A stretch of DNA of 64,000 nt. Origin: CAZJQD01 sp964548165 [NCBI: uncultured bacterium]. GTDB lineage: Bacteria > UBA8481. The stretch spans positions 1 to 64,000 of the forward strand of contig CAZJQD010000009.1 of the NCBI GenBank assembly GCA_964548165.1, in the 5' to 3' direction. Position numbers and translations under genes: made by a program. The notes below the pieces were generated by a model. That model had not been told where the DNA came from. It did not search any database and saw only the letters and a program-made list of their open reading frames with translations. Positions 58,546-64,000 of this stretch are shown here, piece after piece; position 1 is the stretch's first letter; each line of letters opens with the position of its first letter.

Positions 58546-58662
58546 GTGTCAGGCTTACACATTTACACAATGTGTTCCTGTTGGAATGGCCGGCCGTGAC
58601 TCTCTGATATAGCGCAAGATCAAACCGGGTAACCAAGAGTGTAAAAGTGTAAGCCTGACCCC
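58545..58662. repeat. GGTGTCAGRC element E3 (118 bp, doubled octamer TTACACNN)
   Basis: Left arm 58545-58570: GGTGTCAGGC, TTACACAT TTACACAA. The right arm 58637-58662, in reverse complement, reads GGGGTCAGGC, TTACACTT TTACACTC. It exactly fills the space between two convergent genes: it begins in the last base of the radical SAM stop and ends 3 nt before the BNR-protein stop. It could act as a two-way terminator hairpin. Confidence 0.9.
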
Positions 58663-58665
58663 GAA

Positions 58666-59775
58666 TTACACCACGGCGACCTTCACGCAGTTGATGGGTG
58701 GCAGGGCATCAAAGAGACACGTCCACTTCTCGCCGGCGTCCTGGCCCATCCAGAGTTGTCCTGTGGTGGTGCCGAAGTAGAGGGCGGGGGACTTGTGGGT
58801 ATCGATGGTCATGCCGTCCCGGAGAACGGTGAAAAACGACTCCTTCTTCGGGAGCCCCTTCGAGAGCCTCTTCCAGGATTCCCCGCCATTGGAACTTCGC
58901 CAGACCGCGGGAGCGCCTCCCGGGCAGGTCCTGGTCATGCCTTCATGGGGAAGCACGTAGACGGTCTCGGGATCGTGCGGGTGAGCGACGACAGGGAAGC
59001 CGAAGTCGGAGGGGAGGCCCTTGGCGATCGAGCGCCAGGAGCGGCCGCCATCATCGCTGCGGCAGACGCCGATGTCCGGCCGCCTGCCGCCCGGCCCGTC
59101 CCACTCCGCCCAGCCGCCGTGGTTCTGCATGTAGAGCCGCCCGGTCGCCCCGGGTGCGGCCGCGATCTTGTGCACGCATTGGCCGAACTCGGGATACGGA
59201 TCCGGCGAGAAGCCGGCGCCGACACCGCTGTTGGCCGCCTGGAAGCTCTTTCCGCCGTCCTCGCTGAGGTAGTGCCCGCCGGCGGAGATCGCGATGTTCA
59301 TGCGTTTGCCGTCCAGGAGGATCGTGTGGAGGCAGAGCCCGCCGTTGCCCGGGTTCCACTTCTTCGCGTGAGGGTGGTTGCTGATCCCGGGGACGAGCTT
59401 CCAGGAGTCGCCGCCGTCGGCGCTGTAGAAGAGCGAGGCAGGCTCCGTGCCGCACCAGAGGTCGTTCTTGCCGCTCCCGGCCTCGAGGGCCCAGATGTTG
59501 GCGAGCGCGCGACCGTCCTTCTTCGGAAACGCGGGGGCCGGCTTCTCCTGGAAGCTCCTGCCCAGGTCCGTCGAGCAGAGGAGTTTCATCCCGAACCACG
59601 CGTTGCAGCTCGAAGCGTAGATCCGGGGCTTTCCGCGCGTATCGATGAGCGCCGCGTAGACGGCAACGCCGCTGCCGAATGGTCCGCGGATCGAGAACGC
59701 GCCGCGCGTCGAGGATGACTCCGCCACGAAGAGTCCCTTTTTCGTGCCAATCGTGAGAATGGTCCGCCTTGCCAT
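58666..59775 (-). CDS. BNR-repeat beta-propeller protein (sialidase-like, glycosyl hydrolase annotation)
   Basis: A 369-residue beta-propeller with several BNR/Asp-box motifs: SADGGDSWKLV, SEDGGKSFQA, SDDGGRSWRSI, SSNGGESWKRL, SxDxGxxW-type. It lacks the FRIP and catalytic residues of true sialidases as far as can be seen and has no signal peptide, so cytoplasmic. ATG 59775 has GGAGG 7 nt upstream. It starts 3 nt after a MoaD/ThiS-like gene, a pairing I recall from other genomes, where the function is not defined. A role linked to a small sulfur carrier or ubiquitin-like protein is a reasonable guess. Confidence 0.8.
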   Translation of the reverse strand: MARRTILTIGTKKGLFVAESSSTRGAFSIRGPFGSGVAVYAALIDTRGKPRIYASSCNAWFGMKLLCSTDLGRSFQEKPAPAFPKKDGRALANIWALEAGSGKNDLWCGTEPASLFYSADGGDSWKLVPGISNHPHAKKWNPGNGGLCLHTILLDGKRMNIAISAGGHYLSEDGGKSFQAANSGVGAGFSPDPYPEFGQCVHKIAAAPGATGRLYMQNHGGWAEWDGPGGRRPDIGVCRSDDGGRSWRSIAKGLPSDFGFPVVAHPHDPETVYVLPHEGMTRTCPGGAPAVWRSSNGGESWKRLSKGLPKKESFFTVLRDGMTIDTHKSPALYFGTTTGQLWMGQDAGEKWTCLFDALPPINCVKVAVV

Positions 59776-59778
59776 GAT

Positions 59779-60105
59779 TTATCCTCCGGATACCGCGGGT
59801 AGAATGGTGACACTGTCGCCGGGCGCCAGCCGGGTCTCGAGGCCCGCTCCGTCCCGGATGTTGACGATGTTGACGAAGATGTTGATGTGCCGGCGGACCG
59901 CGCCCGTCTCGTCGCAGATGTTTCGAAAGAGCGCCGGCTGACGACGCTCCATCTCCACGAGGAGGGCGCCGACGGACGATCCGTTCAACCGGACCTCCGC
60001 CGCTCCACCGCACTCCTTGCGCAGCGGCCCAGGCACGTGCACGAGGATGCCGGGCGCCGCGCCGCCCGCAGCCTCTCGCGTCTGCCTTGTCGCGTCATTT
60101 GGCAT
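59779..60105 (-). CDS. MoaD/ThiS-like beta-grasp protein
   Basis: A 108-residue protein whose last 85 residues form a beta-grasp fold: ILVHVPGPLRKECGGAAEVR, SSVGALLVEMERRQPALFRN, HINIFVNIVNIRDGAGLETR and GDSVTILPAVSGG. The C-terminal Gly-Gly needed for thiocarboxylation or conjugation is present. The first 20 residues look non-conserved, so a later start is possible; ATG 60105 has no good ribosome-binding site. It is 3 nt upstream of the BNR-protein gene. No MoaE, MoeB or ThiF-type activating enzyme is in the window. Confidence 0.8.
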   Translation of the reverse strand: MPNDATRQTREAAGGAAPGILVHVPGPLRKECGGAAEVRLNGSSVGALLVEMERRQPALFRNICDETGAVRRHINIFVNIVNIRDGAGLETRLAPGDSVTILPAVSGG

Positions 60106-60197
60106 GCTGGAGGTGCCATTTTATGAATCCGGCGCGCTCTGGCAATGGCCCATCGCAGCCTCGAGGGGAGCGGAGCTTCGGAATTCCTACCAGGGAG

Positions 60198-61109
60198 TCA
60201 GAAGCGGATCTCGGTTCGTGCTCCCAGCGCCCAGTGGGAGGCCAGGATCGAGATGCCGCTCCCGGCCTGGGTCCGGCCGTTCTCCCACGTATCGACGCCC
60301 GCGGCGAGGGGGACGAAGGCCCCTCCTCCGCTGGCGCTCAGGACGACCCGGCTTGCCTCGCTCAAGTCAATCCCGAGACCGGCGCGGACGTCTGCCGAGA
60401 TGGCGAATCCGTCCTGTGTGAAGGCCAGCCCCCTTAGGCTCCAGCGAGCCTCGCTATGGACCCACCCGGCTCCGCTCATCGCATCGACCCGAAAGGTGAC
60501 GCGGTCGCCGAGGGGGAGATCGAAGCCGGTGCCGAGGAGAAGATCGAGCCTTCGGGCGTTATAGGTCGACGTGTTCCGAGCCAGTGCCTGTTCGCTCATG
60601 CCGGATACGAGGCTGCGGCCGCCCTCGAGGCGAAGGTCCCAGGACGTATAGGAGAGTCCCCAGTACGTGCGCGCGTCGTCCTCCAGGCTCAACGTGACCG
60701 ATCCGCTCAGGATTCCCCCGGCGGAGGCGTCGGAGACCGTGTGAGACCAGAGGTTGCCGGAGGTTCCGTAATCGAGATCACGGGCAACGCCCTCCTGGAA
60801 GTCGCCTTTTCCCCCCTGGAGTCTCAACACGCGACCCGCCGGCAGTTCAACGCCCAGGGTCGCTTCGGTGAAGGTCGAGGTGAGATTGGCCCACGCCAGT
60901 TCGCTCCGCCCCGTGGGCTCGTATCCAGGTAAACCCGGCCCTTCCTGGTTCTTGTCCTCGTAGGGGTGAGTGAACGAGAAGGCGTCCACGCGTTGCCGCA
61001 CGTCGACCGAGAACTCGGCTACGCGCAGTTCCGCAATGGCAGGAAGTGAGGACCACCCGGTGAGCGCCAGGAGGGCCGCCCAACAGGGTATAAACAGCGT
61101 CTTACCCAC
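60198..61109 (-). CDS. Outer-membrane beta-barrel-like protein
   Basis: A 303-residue exported protein. The signal peptide (VGKTLFIPCWAALLALTGWS, cleaved after AIA) starts at GTG 61109, which has GGAGG 8 nt upstream on the minus strand. The mature protein alternates polar and hydrophobic residues in about 10-12 strands (for example TYWGLSYTSWDLRLEGGRSL, RVTFRVDAMSGAGWVHSEAR) and ends in ILASHWALGARTEIRF, with the terminal Phe favoured by the BAM complex. No close family recognised. Promoter not identified in the 223-bp gap to creD. Confidence 0.7.
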   Translation of the reverse strand: MGKTLFIPCWAALLALTGWSSLPAIAELRVAEFSVDVRQRVDAFSFTHPYEDKNQEGPGLPGYEPTGRSELAWANLTSTFTEATLGVELPAGRVLRLQGGKGDFQEGVARDLDYGTSGNLWSHTVSDASAGGILSGSVTLSLEDDARTYWGLSYTSWDLRLEGGRSLVSGMSEQALARNTSTYNARRLDLLLGTGFDLPLGDRVTFRVDAMSGAGWVHSEARWSLRGLAFTQDGFAISADVRAGLGIDLSEASRVVLSASGGGAFVPLAAGVDTWENGRTQAGSGISILASHWALGARTEIRF

Positions 61110-61332
61110 GATCGCGCCTCCTTGCGCACCCCTCCGCCGCCTCCTCCCCGGCGACACGGACATCAGAGGGTCCACGTCGAATTATTGACGTTGGGATCAG
61201 CTTAAGCAGGGTATTACCCCATAGCGCGCGCGAATTGTGCTCGGTTAACCTACCTGGTTAAGCATTTGCGTCGGTCTGACGCCCGGAGCTTCGAGTCCGT
61301 GGTTCCCGGCTGCGATCGACGCCGGTTCCTGG

Positions 61333-62712
61333 CTATGAGCCCGACTTGTCCGCGTACCAGTCGATGTTGCGCGTCACGTACATGACGATCGCCAGGGCCG
61401 CCGTCAGGCCGATGGAACCGGTCAAGAGGGCGTAATCCTGGAGCTGGAGGGTGACGTAGAGGAAGACGTAGATCGTGAGGAGCATCGAGAAGATCCAGAG
61501 CGCGCGCCGTCCGCTCTTGAGAACCGCGGCCGTGTACAGCGAGATGAGGGCCGTGGCCGCCGACGCCGCTATCGCGTAGGCGAGCCCGAACCGGATGAGT
61601 TCCGAGAGCGAGAGCAGCAACAGGTAGAAGAGGCAGAGGGCAGCGCCGACGAGGATGTACTGGAAGACGTGCACGCGCCTGCTGCCCGTCATCTCGAAGA
61701 GGAAGAAGGCCGTGAAGACCATCGTCAGGAAGAGGATCCCGTACTTGATGGCCCGCTCGACGTTCCGGTAGGAGTCGATGAGCGTCACGAGCTCGACGCC
61801 AAAGAGCGAGGCCGTGATCTTGCTCCGATCGAGCGTTCCTCCCTGGTCGGTCCAGAATTGCGGGAAGTCGCGACCCAGGTGCGAAACGGACCACGTCGCA
61901 CTGAAGCCCTGATCGCTCACCGTCCGCTCGATGGGCAGGAACGCGCCCCGGAAGGCGGGATCCATCCAGACCGATTTCAGCTCGACGCGGTTCTCGATCC
62001 CGACGGGCGCCACGAGGAGCGTCGAGTTGCCGTTGAAGGTGAGAGGGATGCGGAAGGCGATGGGGCCGGAAAATCCCGCGAACTTCCGGAGCGGGCTATG
62101 GACGCCGGCGCCAAGCTCGGCCATGTGGCTGTTCGGCGAGAAGGCGAGCTCGGAATCGCCCCAGGCGAGCTTGAGTGCGCCGCGCGTGCCGCGCAGGTCC
62201 GGCATGCCGAGGCTGACGAAGGCCTGGTCCCAGAGGAACTGATCTTCCCGGATGCGGATCGCCTCGTAGTCAGGAACGTCGAACGTGCCCTCCAGCGCGA
62301 GCTCGGCCGAGTAGACGGTGGTCTGGTAGATGCCCCGGTAGCGCGCGTGGGGCTCCATCTCGCCCGTCGCCTGCCAGGATTTCGGCAGGAAGAAGGCGCG
62401 CGCGACCGCCGTGTCGCGGACCTCGAACCGTTCCACGATGGTGCCCACGGTGCGGTTCTCCCAGTGCGACGTGGTGTAGCGGAACGGCACGACCAGGACG
62501 GGGCCGATGATCGATTGATCCCGCCCCCAGGTCCCCGTGATCTCATCGAGGGTCTCGTTGCGCCTCTGCAATCGCTCGTCCAGGACGGACTCGATCATGT
62601 TGAGCGGGATGAGGAGCACCAGGACGAGCATGAAGATGCCGAAGAGCTTGGCCACGATCCGGGTGCCCGAGATCGATCGCTTGATTCTCTCCGCCCACGC
62701 TTCGTCGTTCAC
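61333..62712 (-). CDS. creD: CreD-like inner-membrane protein
   Basis: A 459-residue CreD family protein. One N-terminal span (about 20-40, KLFGIFMLVLVLLIPLNMIE) precedes a large periplasmic beta domain (about 45-300: GPVLVVPFRYTTSHW, FFLPKSWQATGEMEPHARYR, RGIYQTTVYSAELALEGTFD) and about five C-terminal spans (AIKYGILFLTMVFTAFFLFE, VFQYILVGAALCLFYLLLLS). CreD is linked to the CreBC response and envelope stress in gammaproteobacteria, but no creBC is here. The start GTG 62712 overlaps the upstream stop as GTGA and has AGGGAG 8 nt upstream. Confidence 0.92.
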   Translation of the reverse strand: MNDEAWAERIKRSISGTRIVAKLFGIFMLVLVLLIPLNMIESVLDERLQRRNETLDEITGTWGRDQSIIGPVLVVPFRYTTSHWENRTVGTIVERFEVRDTAVARAFFLPKSWQATGEMEPHARYRGIYQTTVYSAELALEGTFDVPDYEAIRIREDQFLWDQAFVSLGMPDLRGTRGALKLAWGDSELAFSPNSHMAELGAGVHSPLRKFAGFSGPIAFRIPLTFNGNSTLLVAPVGIENRVELKSVWMDPAFRGAFLPIERTVSDQGFSATWSVSHLGRDFPQFWTDQGGTLDRSKITASLFGVELVTLIDSYRNVERAIKYGILFLTMVFTAFFLFEMTGSRRVHVFQYILVGAALCLFYLLLLSLSELIRFGLAYAIAASAATALISLYTAAVLKSGRRALWIFSMLLTIYVFLYVTLQLQDYALLTGSIGLTAALAIVMYVTRNIDWYADKSGS

Positions 62713-64000
62713 GTTGCGCTCCCTTGCCTTCTCCGCCAGACCTGGATGTCCTTGTTCTCGTAGGTGTCGATGAGCTGGGGCCAGAGCTCATTCTGCCACG
62801 TGCCCGGGACGAAGACGCGGCGCCTGCGCTCGGCGATCAGTTCGTAGTTCCGTACCAGGCCCGGCGTCGGCTCGGACCACGCGTCGCCGATCGTGTCGAT
62901 GATGAAGTCGGCGTCGATGGGCGACGGCTCGGGCAACACGTGCAGTCGGAAGCGCCACTCGCGGGCGAAAAAGTCGAAGTCGGGGAGGATGGCCGAGATC
63001 CAGACCTGCGGTGGATGGCTCATCGATTGCTCGAAGGTGTCGGTGGTGTCGCAGACCGCGAGCCGGGTGGTGATCGTGGCGTCGCGGGGGATCGTGGACT
63101 CGATCACGGCACCAAACTCGTCGTTGCGCGCCTTCAGGTCGTCGAAGCTCCGCAGGTATTGCGCGGTGTGCCCGAGGTTGTAGGCGAGCCCGAGCGCGAG
63201 AAGGAGGAGCAGGAAGGCCCGCGCCGCGGAGAACGTGTTGCCGGCGACGGCTCCCGGCACGGCGCTGCTGGCGCCTGCCCGCACTGCGGGCGTTCCCAGG
63301 GTGGCGGCGAAGAGGCTGAAGTAGAGAATGATGAAGGCGGCCATGTAGTGCGTGGACTGCTGGAGGATGAAGGAGTTGTAGCCGATGGCGAAGACGAGGA
63401 AGGGCACGCACCAGGCCGTGACGGCGGCCAGGAAGCGTGCGCGCGGCAGCGAGCCGCGAGTCGCCTTCACGAGGGCGGCGACGATGCCGGCCACCCCGGC
63501 CAGGACGAGCGGCACATTGGCGGCATAGAGGAGAGTTCTCAGGACGCCCGGCCACCCGGCGCTCTGGGGCCGGATCGAGCGGTAGTTGAGCATGGTCTCC
63601 TTGTCGGCCATCCGGAGCTCGCTGCGGACGACGTCGAGCGTGAAGAGCCAATAGGGGTTGACGACGAGGAAGACGACACCGACGAGGATGCCGTAGGCGA
63701 GGCAGAGCACCAGGGCGTGATCGAGCCTCTGCTTCCAGCTCCTGCCGGCCGCCGCCGGGGTTTCGGGGAACAGGGCGTCGATGATTTTCACGGCCATCAT
63801 GAGGCCGGAGAAGACGATGAAGACGTAGTTCGATCCGACGGCGAGCCCGGCGAAGACGGCGGAGAGGACGAAGTCACGAATGCGGTGAGAATCGACATGG
63901 CGCACCGTCCAGTAGACGGAGCAGAACGACCAGAAGAGGGCCGTGGTGTACGGCTTGGCGAGGTGTCCGAAAAGGACGAGCCAGGGCGCCGAACCTCCCA
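62709..64000 (-). CDS. GT39/PMT-type membrane glycosyltransferase, C-terminal part (5' end outside window)
   Basis: The frame is open to the window edge, so the N-terminus (with the usual catalytic Asp-Glu loop) is missing; about 430 residues are visible. They include HLAKPYTTALFWSFCSVYWT, GLAVGSNYVFIVFSGLMMAV and several more membrane spans, then a soluble C-terminal part with DATITTRLAVCDTTDTFEQS. The pattern fits dolichyl-phosphate-mannose-protein mannosyltransferase-like enzymes (ArnT/GT39), which use a lipid-linked sugar donor. It is upstream of creD on the same strand and overlaps it by GTGA. The glycosylated target cannot be told. Confidence 0.75.
   Translation of the reverse strand, partial: GGSAPWLVLFGHLAKPYTTALFWSFCSVYWTVRHVDSHRIRDFVLSAVFAGLAVGSNYVFIVFSGLMMAVKIIDALFPETPAAAGRSWKQRLDHALVLCLAYGILVGVVFLVVNPYWLFTLDVVRSELRMADKETMLNYRSIRPQSAGWPGVLRTLLYAANVPLVLAGVAGIVAALVKATRGSLPRARFLAAVTAWCVPFLVFAIGYNSFILQQSTHYMAAFIILYFSLFAATLGTPAVRAGASSAVPGAVAGNTFSAARAFLLLLLALGLAYNLGHTAQYLRSFDDLKARNDEFGAVIESTIPRDATITTRLAVCDTTDTFEQSMSHPPQVWISAILPDFDFFAREWRFRLHVLPEPSPIDADFIIDTIGDAWSEPTPGLVRNYELIAERRRRVFVPGTWQNELWPQLIDTYENKDIQVWRRRQGSAT

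Noticed and set aside
1-64000. tRNA, rRNA and transposase genes.
   Set aside because: None could be recognised; the repeat elements in this window have no transposase gene beside them here.

Overview
The window is high-GC, gene-dense DNA from a diderm bacterium that I cannot assign to a phylum. Evidence for an outer membrane: a beta-barrel-like protein ending in Phe (60198-61109), lipoproteins, a GspA-type ATPase with a peptidoglycan-binding domain, and CreD. The opening gene order (rplU-prp-rpmA-obg-proB-proA-nadD/yqeK-LytR_C-rsfS) resembles the order known from Firmicutes/Clostridia, so mixed traits point to a deep or poorly sampled lineage. GTG and TTG starts are common and many neighbours overlap by GTGA, ATGA or TGATG. 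No rRNA, tRNA, CRISPR array or transposase gene was seen.

Layout. 1-13.8 kb: end of glnS, then a plus-strand ribosome/GTPase/proline/NAD block (rplU, prp, rpmA, obg, proB, a MOSC protein, proA, a nadD-yqeK fusion, a LytR_C protein, rsfS, a cyclic-nucleotide-binding protein) and glnE. 14-20.3 kb: alpha/beta hydrolase, a stand-alone secreted surface protein with its own promoter and terminator, a PIN-PhoH ATPase, a type I dehydroquinase and a GDPD phosphodiesterase. 20.3-25.7 kb (minus): lipoprotein, PPC-like secreted protein, asd-trxA, an HprK-like kinase homologue. 25.8-36.3 kb (plus): a 1320-residue secreted NHL/Fn3/TPR/transglutaminase-like protein with a coupled partner, a coiled-coil protein, then a signalling-like set (solute-binding protein, HAMP-GAF membrane sensor, DUF342-like protein) and a small zincin.

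36.3-52.9 kb (minus): GspA; a tight run thiS - histidine kinase - response regulator/STAS - thiG - CysK-like protein lacking the PLP lysine; a TPR membrane protein coupled to an RlmI-type methyltransferase; and a XylFGH-like sugar ABC operon ending in a secreted GH15-like glucoamylase. 53-58.5 kb (plus): an FAD/Fe-S dehydrogenase, aat, an FmdB zinc ribbon and a B12-binding radical SAM protein. 58.7-64 kb (minus): a BNR beta-propeller paired with a MoaD/ThiS-like protein, an outer-membrane protein, CreD and a glycosyltransferase running off the end.

The intergenic DNA holds three repeat families. (1) Three elements of about 120 bp with 10-nt ends GGTGTCAGRC followed by two tandem octamers; the octamer differs between elements but is shared by both arms of each. 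(2) CACGGAG-type repeats, three times arranged as inverted pairs around 170-400 bp. (3) A hairpin-rich CCCGGCAAAGCC element, one copy of which forms the C-terminus of a protein. Together with the thiS-two-component-thiG-pseudo-CysK run, these are the most unusual items here. All functions are inferred from the sequence by eye; no database search was run.
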